A DNA stretch of 64,000 nucleotides, taken from contig CM062213.1 in NCBI GenBank assembly GCA_031216445.1, positions 13,021,501 through 13,085,500 on the forward strand. The letters run 5' to 3'. Both the position numbers and the translations under genes were made by a program. Every line of letters starts with the position of its first letter. Position 1 is the stretch's first letter. Below, piece after piece: positions 1 through 13,100 of the stretch. The notes under the pieces were generated by a model. It did not search any database. It was not told the origin of the DNA and saw only the letters and a program-made list of their open reading frames with translations. The stretch comes from Lateolabrax maculatus (lineage: Eukaryota > Chordata > Actinopteri > Acropomatiformes > Lateolabracidae).

Positions 1-1140
1 AATGATTCAACACTTGAATATATTACGTCTGGCTGAGATGATGTCAGGTACTTTGTCTGTGTGACTGCAATAATTTACTGAGTGTATCCAACGTTCCATG
101 CTGCTTGGGCAATGTTGTATTTTGGCCAGCAAATTTTAAAAGACGTAAAAAAATATGTGTGCGCGAACACTTTGACCAAGTTTACAGACAACAACTGTGA
201 GAACACCAGGGTCTTTGTATGTGAGGAAGAGGGAATGCCTGGAACTTCAGAACTGCAGAGAAAGTCACAGCTGCCTCTGTCATCATGGCAGCCTTTAATG
301 CAGCTGCAGCATTTTTGCCTGTAACCAAAGCTGAAACCAGACCTACACTGTCTCAGAGCTCCCTGTCAGTGCACCCTCACGTCCCAAAGGACACAGTTAC
401 CCCACTTGCTGACCCCCAATGACCCCTGTCTGTCAGAGGTTCAATGCTCTGAGTGAGAAAGCTGGTGAGGGCAGCTCCAATATCTTATTCCCTCCAGAGG
501 TGAGATATTGAGGGGAAAGCAGTCAGGCCTGTATGGGGGGGGGCAGCAAAATTATTCGTCTGGATATCCTCTCAGGCTTGTCCTCAAATGTGACCCTAAG
601 AGTTGCTTGGCTTTTGAATTTGGCTGGCAGCCATTTTGTGTTTGTGTTTCAAAGCTTGGCCGACACAGCATAAAGAACCTAGTATGACCTCACAAACCTG
701 GTATAACCCCAAACATTAGGGTTTTAACCTAAAAGGACTCTGTCTTGAAAGAATAAGCCCCTGTCCTTTTGCTTTGAATTACAGTTGCCTTGAATTCACT
801 TAATTTGTGCAAACACAGAAGCAGACATCGGTATGTTTGTGCCTTACCTGCACTGAAATACCCTGAGGATTATACTGATCTAGCTAAAGACTTGGCTTAT
901 ATGCTATAGATTGACAGTTGGCAGTGTTCTCTTACCCTGAGAGCACTCATTCATGACTTAATGCTCTCCAGCCAGAGAGGAAGGACGTGAATCTACAAAG
1001 GACCAAACAGATTTATCCCCAAAGTAGACAGGCTTAAATTATAAATGTATATACAGTAAAAGTCTGTCAGGCTATATAAAGTGCTTTACTCAGGTCATAT
1101 ATGTGACTAACTGCTGTGGGTCCATAGAGCTGTTACTCAC

Positions 1141-4100
1141 TTCGAAGTGCTGCGGCTGGCTCGGATGGCACCACACATAGTATTGGACAGCCAGGTGGAA
1201 ATAAGCTGTGCGGTAAGAGCTGATCTTCTTGTGACCCTGCACCAGTTTATACAGCTCCAGGCACATCAGGCCCGCCACTGCGCTGGTGGTGGTAGCTATG
1301 GCTGGGATGATCCTCCCAGCAATACGCTTACTCTGTGAAGGAGACAAAGGAAAGTTCACTTTTAAAATGTACTGCAGGTGATTTAGAGCTGGAGAATTCA
1401 ACATTATCATTTATTGACTTTCAGTAGAATCCTACTGTGATGATATGAGCACATTGTGTTTACTACTGGCCTGTACTTTAGTACAATTTTGAGGTGCTTG
1501 TACTTAACTACTTAAGTAAAAAGTATAATTGTATCTGCTTTGTGAACTGTTCGACAGTTTAATCTGTTTACGTGCATCTTATTTGAAATGCAAAAACCTT
1601 GCAAAGTAGCTAAGTACATTAACTGAAGTACTGTACTTCCACTATAAGTAAGTTGAAGGCATTCCACATTTTACTCGAGTCTAAGTACAGAAGTATTTGC
1701 AACAAAATATACTACATAATTCAGCAGAGTGACCCCTGTCATTGTTATTTTATCACTGGATGCATTGATTACTAATGCATTACTGTGTAAGCAGCATTTC
1801 TGATGTAGTTGGTCGAAGTAAAACAATTATTACCATTCTTACCACCAAGATGCAACATAGGAAAATCTCTATACGATTACACAAGGGTAACCCTCTTTTG
1901 TCTCCCCTCACTCAACAATAACCCTCCCCCCATCATCCATCTGTCTTGGCTGTGTGTGTCTGCAGCAGCGGCTGGTACAAGGCCTGGCTCAGGTGTCACC
2001 TCCCAGGCGACAGGTAAAGTGCTGTGATTAGTTCTGCTCCAGGAACAATAGGCCAGGAGGCTGTGTTCCTGTGGCTTTAGGGCAGGTGTGTGCAGCAACA
2101 ACTAAAACCATGGCCCAAAGGGAGGCGGAGGGGTCTGTGGTATTTTCTTGCTTTTTCTAACCTATGCCGCCTCTCACTTCAGCTTCATCCGTATCATTTT
2201 CTTCTATATTTTTCATCCCTCACTTAGATTTTATTAGATGATGCACGCAGTGACAATATTGACCTGGTGTCGATCGGCTGCAGGGATGTCGTAGTTCTCA
2301 GCCCTCAGGTTAGAAGCAGCAACAATGTAGTCCATGTGGAAGTTAGTGTCGTCATCCTGTGCCAGGTGGAATATTAAACATACAAAATCAGACATTTGTG
2401 TAACAAACTCCAAAGCTTGATACACAAGACCATATATATGTGTGTATCCATGTCCATGCCAAGTCACATCCCTAGTGACATGATGCTCAGTTTGCCTGCT
2501 TTGAGCTTTGAAAGCTTTGTTATTGTGTCACTTATATCACTCTAATACATGACTTGGTCACCCCATCAGAATGCAGTGGAAATCAGATTTCTGTTGTGAT
2601 GGACACAGCCAGTGAGGTCATGCCTATGCTACTGCGGCTCTACAAAGGCTAGGAAGGCGACTGTCACTCAGGGATGGCTTTAGGGGTGTGAGGAAGCTCC
2701 TAGCTGGCAACCTGATGCATTTGAAACCCTCCTACACACATTCCATCTATCCACAGCCTGACCTGGGCACGTAGGGATAAAAATCAAGAGAAGGGGGAGC
2801 ATGGTAGTTTGGGGATCTATTTCTTATTCGAGATGACATTTGATATGTACCTGACTTACCTCATACACCTTCATTAGTGCTTCTCCTGAGTCACTGAATG
2901 CTTTACCGGAACCTAATTCACACTGCCTGAGAGTCATTTTCCATAGCCTCTCCAAATTCCTCTAACACTCACCTCTGTAGCTACAGCAACTGCACCCTGT
3001 CTGGCCTGCTTATAGCTCTTAGCTGAGTTTTGTGAAGAGGTTAAATTTCGATTTCACGCTCCCAACCTCAATGAAGATAAAGCTTGTATAGAGGTGAGAA
3101 TTTAAATTATTCCACTCCTTTTCCAAGGTTTCCCAGGAAACCCAGGAACTCACTGGAGGGTCAATGGGTCAACAGATAATTAAGATAGGACAGATGCAGA
3201 GGACACATTTTCCTGTAGGGATTAATTATAAGTATAACGTAAAGCTTATATTTGGGAAGAGACATCCACAAATTATGCAATTATTGAATTATGCATTTGT
3301 TGAAAGTTACCACAGATGATATTATTGAAACAGATTCATTTTGTTTCTGTTTTATTTAGCTATATAATACATTTTTTTTACTATGGCCCACTCTGTTGAA
3401 ATGTGGTTGGCACAAATTGCTGCCCTAACAACACTGGAGAAAGTCTCTTTTGATTTCAATCAAAATTCGTAAATTCTGGATTAACAAACTTGAATGTGGG
3501 CATACTTGGGAGGTATAGGGAGCACACAGGACATACCATCTATTCAGAAGGAACAACCCTGCTGAACCTTTCTGATAAAGCCTATGCCAAGGTACTGCAT
3601 AGGAATCTCAATTTTCTAAACTTCACATTTAGGTTGAACAACTCTGAATCTTATCCACATGTGTTTAGTGGCCCCAAAGTGTCACCTGCAAGAATATGGA
3701 CCTTTACGCTTGGCCCCCCTGCAGATAGCCACAGACCCTTCAAGATGTCAGCCAAGCGCTAAACCTGATTTAATGTCCAGACAGAGAGAGACTATTTGTT
3801 GAGAGGAGGTGTGAAAGAGTGTGAGGAGGGACTGTTACAGTGGCTAAATGCACAATGGACATGGTGTAGAAGGAAATCTACCTTCAGGGTGCCACTTTAA
3901 AGAAAAACAGTCGACAGGGTTGCGTACAGTATATGTGTCTGTCCCAACTGTTGAATGCACTGCCTTTCATCAAAAGTGTGCTAATGCAGCTCTCACATAT
4001 GCCTGTATAGAAATAGATGTGTTCCACATGAGCTGGCTGACAGAAGTCTTCTTTATGTTATTTTGACAAATAAGATGTAAACTTCTAAAATACATATCTA

Positions 4101-7100
4101 ACCCCTTAGATGTCATAACAGTGAACACTGAATACAAGTGAGCTCTGTTTCATGAATGTGTGAAAGAATAGCACAGATTCAGGTCACTGAGGACCCAAAG
4201 ATGAGGGGGAAAAAAAGGCATTTTCTGAAAGCAACTATAGATCGGAGTGCAGCTCCCTGCTAATGCTCAGCCGCCAGACTGTCTGTGGCTTCTGCAGAGT
4301 TTGCAGCAGTGACGCTGCCCTACCTTCTCAAAGTCAATGGGGTACATCTGCATGGCTGAGCTTTTCAGAGATGGTGAGGCCAACTTTCCATTCAACTCCT
4401 CAAGTTGGGCTTTTTCTGGTGCAAAGACACAGAGAGAATTAAAAAAAGAAAAACCCTGGCAAGTGAGGTAATTACATTAAAAACCATAGAGTTAAAATAA
4501 CTCACCAGCATCACCACTGGCCTTTTGTTTCTCCTCCTCCATTTCCTTGTCGGTGAGATGAATCTTCACAGAGGATGTGGGAGTAAAAGACGGTACATGG
4601 ACTTCCTCTAAGATTCTTCGGATAGAAGCAAAGTCTCTTGTCCCATTGATTCCATAGATCTGCCCATACAGATTAGCTGCTGCCACCACATACTCCATAT
4701 GGGTAGTCTAAAAGACAGAATGGAAATATAAACTGTTAATTAAATTGAAACCTTTACGGTTATGTTTTAACAGCGAACAAAATGTTCATATAAATACTAA
4801 ATATAGTAAATATACTATTATGTCATTGGGCATTTCTTTTATATATAGCTTTGTCGTTATGACAGGAAAATCTTAAAAGACACTCAACATGTAAAATAAA
4901 AGTTCTTTATTTGAAAATGATTCTGTACTGAGTCCTTATCGCAGACCTGCCTGCGGAGTGAAACTGTTAAAGGGACAAAAAATAGACAAAAAAACAATAG
5001 GGGCATAAAGACATTCAGGTAGTGCATTAAAGCCAAATTACTTCCCTGAACCAAATAGGGAGCTGTAACAATATGTCCCTCAATCTCTCTCTCTTGCTCT
5101 TTCAACACTCACACACACACAAACACACACACACACATACACACGCACATGCATTGTGTCTTGTGGCAGTCACTGCTGCTTGGCAATTATTTCACTTCTC
5201 TACAATAGAGTACAACACTGTATTAAATTCAATGATTAGTAGAATTGCATGAATAAAAGCATCTCAGATTTATAGAATAGAAGAGCTTGTAACATAGACA
5301 ATATCTACTGCTTGAATTACTTTTGAAAAAGTCCACAGTCAAGAAATTTATTTCAAATAATGATTTTACAACTAATACCATTACAAAATAGAAAAATAAC
5401 TTTGTCATACTGGCATTTGCAATTGTAGCCATGTCTGTCAAACATGGGAACAACATTTCACACAGATGAAAAAAATAAATAATTTGAACGTTGAACGCGG
5501 CAGCCATCTTAGTTAATTACAAAGACGCCTGAGCAGCGCTCGTCTCTGTCACTCATGGTATTAAACCCGCCTCATACTAGATAAACGCTTGTGATTGGTT
5601 CGCCCAACACAACGGCGCTTCCAGTACGAGGGAAATCAGTTTGAATGGGAGGGGGGCCAGACGTATCTGCCAGAGCAAAAAAAACATGAGCTCGCAGATT
5701 CGTCTGGTTCCCAGGCTACAGAGACACTGGAAAAGGTGAAATGATTGAGGAGGAGAGGAAAAAGCAAATCTTTTTCATCGCTATCAGTGCACCATTACAA
5801 CCTTCCAAGTTCCAGTATTTTCACGTTAATATCAGCTAATTACTGAACATGAGAGTATGTAGAAATCAGCTTGGCTATCAAGAAGGTGAGCATATTTGGA
5901 GAGCAGATTATTATCTGTCTTTCATTGTTCATATGCAGGTTAAGTGTCATTTACAGCTCAGATAAGAATCCAGTATATGGTCAGGGTGAGAAAAGCCACT
6001 ATCAGACTAGATAGAGAAGGAATGCGAGTGGTCATCACCAAATACTGTGGCATTATTAAGTCATTCCTGTGTACTGTTTCAGGGTGCAGGTCAGGATTAC
6101 TACTGCATTACTACACTACTCACACAGTTGGGGTCAAAGGTCAGCGGGTGAGGGCATCTCTTGGATCCAGACCAGAAGGGTAGACCACTAGAAGTCACCT
6201 AAAGAGAAACAGAAGAAAATCCCTGAAAATATCATAGCAGGAACATCATCATTAACTTTAGAGTCGCTTCTAAATATGTTATTTCATAGGCCAACGTAAC
6301 TCATACTACAACACTGACCGCAACAAGAGGATCTTTGTCCTTTATTAAAAAGGGGACTCAATTTCTATATTCCAAACTTAAAGACCTTATTTTTCAGAAG
6401 AATTGTTACACATTGACCTTACCTCATATACAACACACAGTATCAATGACAGTTATTCGATAAAACATCACCTCATCCTTTACTCTTCTGACACAGCAGG
6501 AGGCTTACAACCCTCCTGTGGCACAGCCAGACTAATATTGTTATCAGTTGTGTGTTGACAACACAATTTGTAGGTCTGATAAAGGAACAAAGGGGCTGAG
6601 AGCTTTGATGTTACCAAATGGTCCATATGCTGGGAGAGAGAGAGTCTCCTACTGGTGGTGCCAGTTTTCACTGCAGGGGCACTTTCTTCAAAAGGCATCA
6701 ACAGCATTCTTATTATTCCCAATCAGGATTCAGACGGCTCAGGGCCGAAACATTGCATCATGCTTTATCCTTCAAAAGGTTGATCCACTTAGTATAAGAA
6801 TGATGTTCTTATGGCCCAAAGCAGACTAATCAGACATGCTGCAGAGTATCAAGGTCATGTTCCTTTCTGAATAAATCATAGATGGACCTTGTGAGTTAAG
6901 AGATTTTTTTATTATTAATTTACTTGGACACATTTAAAATCCAAATGAGCTGAATCATACAGCAGTGCTCTGTGATCTGGATAAGAGAATATTCACCGAT
7001 CCTCCCAGTACCCAGTCATTTTTGTTTTCAGTTATTCCTTTGTGCAATTTTACATATATTTAATTCATGTCTGCTTATGCTGAAAAAGGCACCCCTCCTC

Positions 7101-10100
7101 TGCTGCTTTTTCTTTTATCCCATTAAAGGGTTTTTTTGGGGAATCTAAGGATAGAGGGTGTCGTATGCTGTACATTTTAGGCAAATTTGTAATTTGTGAA
7201 TTTGGGCTGAATAAAGTGACTTGACTTGACTTCTATCAAATATGATCTCATAATTTATTAATCATTTACTTTATTCTATAAAATGTTAGTCTTACCAATA
7301 TAAAAAACAACTGGTATTAATTTTACACTTTTATGAAACAGAGAAAATTAGCAATGAGTCACTCACAGTAATGAAATGGGCTGGAAGATAGTACAGCAGA
7401 TACGCTGTATGCACAAACATTATCAGGTTTGCGTTTACAATATGACGTCTTTGATGTAGTTTTAGCTACATCCACATATTATACTGGCCAGTTTCCCTAT
7501 TTTTTCTTTTTTGTACAAAGACTTGAGTCTTGTGTGGAAACTCTGATCAGTGCACAATAGAGATGCTCCCATAATGTCTTTGGTTCAAATCCATCCATTG
7601 TTGCATGTGTCACAATTTAAACACACATGAAGAACCATGGTCACTTCAATGTGGAGGCTCACACCCAATAAAGTAGCTGTTATGTTAAATGAGTGGTCAT
7701 TTGTCATGCCTGTGTACCCATATTTGTCAGCTTGGTTTGTGACATATAATTAGCTTCCTTTACATAGTTCCTCAGAAAGTTTGTGGACATTCCATGAGGA
7801 CAATGAAAACATTGCCGTATAGGTAACTATGACAAAGAGAACTATGGCAGATAAAAGAGAAGCAATAAATTATAACTGCCACATAGTTTCTCTATGGTGT
7901 GTTGTGATTATAAAGATAAATCAAAAATATTTTATTTCCTAGATTTGTTTAAATGCTAATAGTAACACATGAGAACTGGCTCATTTTATCAGCATAAGGC
8001 ATAATAATACAAAAAGTCGTGTTTTTCTCAAGAGTTGAACAGGGAAATTAGTGCCCCACTATAAATATTTAAGACATGAATGGAAAAAAAATCATTCTTG
8101 GTCAGAGGAATTTTTACAGCCCTGCAGGGACATATAATGAAGGCAGAAGTGGCCAGTTGCTGGGCTGGGACTGGGGTTAGTGAGGGTCTGTTTGGGTTGA
8201 TACTGATCCGTGCCCCCCCCCCAGGTGTGACAGCAACATGTGACATCACTCTGTCTGCATGCTTCACCAGATTACAAACCCTCAGAGCCGCTCAGAGATA
8301 TTTATCAGCAATGGCTTTCAGTGGTTCAGGTTTCAAACAAGGTTAACAGTGCCTAGGGAAATATGCTGCATTACTCCATGAAGTGAAATGTGAAAAAAAA
8401 GCACCAATTGGTGTTACTTTTGCTCTATTGTTACATTGCAGTGTTTAATTGACTGGTATGGAGGGACCTTACGCACACAACAGTGCCCCTGTGTGTCCAT
8501 AAACATAAATTACAGTTGTTGAGTTCATTATTTTTCTTCTTGTGTGATTTTACCTGTTCCGGGGGGAAACAGTGCAGAAGCTGGCGGATATCGTTGTTAT
8601 AGAGAGTCTCCCACTTGCAACGTGCCCAGCTTACACAGTCTACCCAGCTCGTTGGACGTTGTCCTCCCGCTCTCATGTCCTCAAGGCTGCTCCACACACC
8701 CCCAAGGACCTCCAGGGCCTCAGCGTCTCCATGACCAAGAGTCCGCTCTACAAACCCTGCATCTCTGCAGGAAACATTGCAGAAATTCCTTTTTGATTTC
8801 ATGATAGACACACAGTATACAGCAGGTAATAATCACTAGATGTGTAAAAAGACAAGACAGGACGAGTATTGTCTAAACCTCTCATTGTATAATACATTCT
8901 CAAGGTCTAACTTCTGGAATAACAGCTTTCAATTCTATTTTTCTGGCTGGGGTTGTTGAACTGTTGACGTAGAGAGTGAAAATAGGGAAAGTCCTCATGG
9001 AAAATATTTGGTTCTATCAACAGAGAGGACTGACTAAACAGATCTTTGTAAATTAGGGTGTAGTCTTGTTAGTGACTCAGAGAGGATTCCTTTGACGCTT
9101 GGCTGTGGAATAAGAGGACAGTGAAAGAAGTGTTTAGGAAGCTTGTACTGTGCTGGTCAGTGCAAGTCTATACCAAACGCTTAGACACTACTTGCGGCAT
9201 TATCATGTGCCAGCTCAGCGTACACTGTGTTGCATTGCAAAACCAAAAGGGATCTGCTTCCTCTGTGCACAGTTACACCTAAACAGGTCTAAACAGGAAC
9301 ATTTTGAGTCATAGTTCTGCATAGAGGTGCATGGGTGGTAGGAAATCTGTTTCTTTCCATAACCTCATTTACCAAGACTTCAAATTTACTGAACTGTGAC
9401 ATGTAGCTGACCTGCCTCATAAAAATGTATAACACATCCTTTGTTATTATTTGTAAAAATCAGTGTAATGAGAAACTTTAAGGGCTGTGTGAACCGGTGA
9501 GCACCATTTCTGCTCTAGACACGATTTTTGCTTCTGTTGAAAGACACAAGAAAGTGTGTAAGTACTTTACAATGAGGGGAGATTATATCAAATCTCACTA
9601 AAACAAATAACGAGACATCTCAAAACACGGCAGGATTAGGAGGGCTCCGAGGCTCAAAGCTCAGACAAAGTTTTGGCCTGGGGGCTGAAATCTGTCACTT
9701 TAACATTATAATTAGGTCAGTGCTTTATGGTAAACACTGTGTCAGTCTCTTTGTTTTAAGTGTTTTTCATAAAATAACAAACTCAGAGATTCCATTCAAA
9801 TCTTACATCTCAAATAAATATAAATATTACCTGTTGGCCTACAGTTAGCAACAAAGCCCTTTCACATGATAAATTACTTTTTTCTGCTGTAATCTAACCT
9901 CTTTTTCCATTCAACTGATATTTCTAAACCAGAAAGCCTCTAATTAGTTGAGATACTTTATTTATTATTTGGAGGAAATACTTCTAGAGCGGCTGTTAAA
10001 GTTATATGGCATAGTACAGCCTTGGCAAGACGGACAGTTTATGTCATTTTACTAGGGCTTTACTGCTGAAAGCCAACCACATGTTTTCCTGTTTATAAAA

Positions 10101-13100
10101 CAAAATAATGAGCTTGAACCACTTCATTAACTTTTGTAGGTTTGCTGGAATGCTTTGTAAAAGAGTAGAAGAGCATTATATGGCAAAATGAGCAAGTAGT
10201 GGTCAGTAGGTGCCAACAGACTGGGAGCAGATTGGTGAAAGTAATTTCTCATGTTTTTAGGGGGCAACACTTACAGCATCATATCTTACCTAAGGAAGAG
10301 ATTCACATTTCCAGGTGTTTGTTTAAACAGTCCTTCAAACTGGTCTCTGGCCCACTAAAAGAATTGTAATGCCAGATTAGTGTAAAGAAAACACAATTAA
10401 AATGTTTACATACACAATACAATCAGTAAAATAGTAACTTTTCATATTGCATAAGAATATACTGAGTGACCAAAATAAGACTTAATACAGCAGTCCTGTA
10501 ATACATTTGTAATTTGTTCTGTGCCATTCTGTCTGTCGGCTGGTACCGCTCAACATCTATCAGATGGATTGCCATGAAATTTAATACAGACATTCATAGT
10601 GCCCAGATGATGAATCTTACTGAGTTTGATGATCCCCTGACTTTCCTGTAGTGCCACCACGAGGTTGACACTTTTGGTTTTCATTTTATTATTTTTTTGA
10701 AATGTCTTGACAACTTTGGATTGCAATGACATTTGGTACGAGCATTCATGTCCCTTTTAGGAAGAATTCTGATAACTTTGGTGATCCCTTAACTTCAGTA
10801 CAGAAGAGGATGAGGGCCACATGTGAAAAAATTATTTGAGGTAAATCAATCTGTGTAACCCAAACCCAAAGCTTAATTAGACTGAATAAGTACACCGTAC
10901 CTGCAGGGTGTGCTCAATGCGGTGAGGGAAGTTTTTGAGAGTGCACAGTGGGAAGGCATTATTCGAACTTTTTGTGTCCTGCCCGTAAGACGCTGTTAGG
11001 TGAGGCACCACCACCAGAGTATGAGCCTTGCTTCCCTGAGTTCCTCCCTCCAGTAACGGCTTCTGGTAATGAACGCAGCGTCCATCGAGATAAACCCCTG
11101 GGCAGCAAAAAGAGAGGTTAAACGCTTAAAAATATACTTTACAAGAATTTTTTGTCAAATATGCAATGTAAATGCTCTGATATAATCACTGTTGTAATGA
11201 GAACTTGATATAATAATAGTAATGAAGACAGAGTAAGTGCTCTCACTGGCTTCCACATTATCAAGGGCTGCAGCCACTCCATCGAGCCCCATGAAGAAGT
11301 TGTAATCATACACTCCTTCGCTCTCAGGGTCCAGACGATTCTGGTGAGCGGTGATTTTGATCTGTGGGTTCATCTCTCGCACTGCTTTGGCTGCAATTTC
11401 CGATTTGGGTTTCTGTTAATAGACAAGTGAGCAAATGGGTGGTGTGTCTGGGAGATGATGTATGTGAGCAGACATAAACAATGGTGGTGATAACAAATGG
11501 AGGGAGAAATTGAATAATTTCTACAAAATCAACATCCACATTAGTTATTGGATCTTTCTATGAAACTATTCAATGACACCAGCAAAATGTAAGAAAGATA
11601 TTCTTAGTCTTTAATAATTCATACTGTATGTTTACTGTACTGTCAAGGCACTATATTCTGAGTGTCTCACTGCTTTTCTATTATATAACATGAGAATAAG
11701 CACATTTCTTTCCAGAATTTCAGAGCAGATGAAGATTTTTTGTCAACATACCCACTAATTGGACTCAACTATCTGCTGCGTAAGTTGTTTAGACACTGGC
11801 AGTTGTTTACTCAGACATGAGAGATCAGCTGTCTGATAAACTTTTAAAGTAAACTGCAAAACAAAACAGCCAGAATTGATGGAACATGGTAGCTATGTGT
11901 AATCCGACACAAACTACCTCAAACTGTCACAATACCTTCACCCCCAGCCTGTCCCATTAGTAAAGCCCTCTGACCCTTCCACTTAACCAGGTCAAACAAG
12001 AGCCAGTGAGCTATGATGAAATGAAATGTGAGAGAGGAGGTTGTTATACTGGAGGTTTCCTCACCCCAATATCCTGAGACCTGAACAGGAACTGTCGGTT
12101 CAAGTTGGATCTTTCTATGCAGTCCATGTCTGTTACAATGATGTGCCCTTCTTCTCCAGCACCGAGCCCAATGAGGGCAAAGTTTTTAAGAAGCTCACAG
12201 CCAATAGCGCCAGCTCCAACCTTGAAAATTGACGAGAGAAACTGTGTCAGACTAAATGTACCATAGCTGATGCAATGCAAGTGAAATCAGAGCTAAAAAG
12301 TTAAAAAGTTAAGGTGTCTTTTACAATGTAGCACAATACATCTATTGTTGCATATTACTTGTTTCACTACTTTGCATGGAGTTTGTACTGTGACAGAAAC
12401 ACATGCATGTACTCTCTCTAAAACACACACAGACAGTAAACAACAGTAGAAATAACACTTTTACAGGAAACAGAGAAAGGGCTTGGCACTGTTAAATGGC
12501 CCCTGCACACCAAGAGGTCAATACTGGCAGGAAATGCCACCTGAATCGCAGGCGTTTCCTGCATGTGCCTTCATTAACACCAGACAAGATCAAAGGGAAA
12601 ACACAGATGGAGCTCCTGCATCCCAGTGCATAGTGTTCCCCCTGCTGGACAAATATCAAACCTGCCCTCACCAGGAAATACTTCTGCCTCTCAAGCTGCT
12701 CCTGGAACGCTGACCCAAACACAGCAATCTGTCCATCGTACCTCGTGCCTTTCTGTAAGAGAGGAAAACAAAAAAAGTTAAATTTACATGTGAAGTCTAA
12801 TTAAATGTTCCTGATTTATACATGTGAATTGTTTAAATCAAGGGGTCTCATACTGCTGAAGGGGAGCACTCTGCCAGTCGGTCCTCCTCTTCAGGAAGGC
12901 ACTCCAGTGCATCAAAATATAGCCACTGCTGAAGAGGTGTAAATTTTCTACTACATGCCTGCACGTACATAATAGAGTAGACAGAGCAAAATACAGTCAG
13001 CTTCATACACCACCAAGCATAGTGCTAAGTGTTAAGTTACATATAATTTATATACACAATGTAACAATTGTGGTGTTAAAACTAATTTTACGGGCATCAA

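Noticed and set aside
1..1140. Search for the last uba7 exons at the left edge
   Set aside because: No minus-strand sequence resembling the E1 ubiquitin-fold domain was found, so those exons are placed outside the window.
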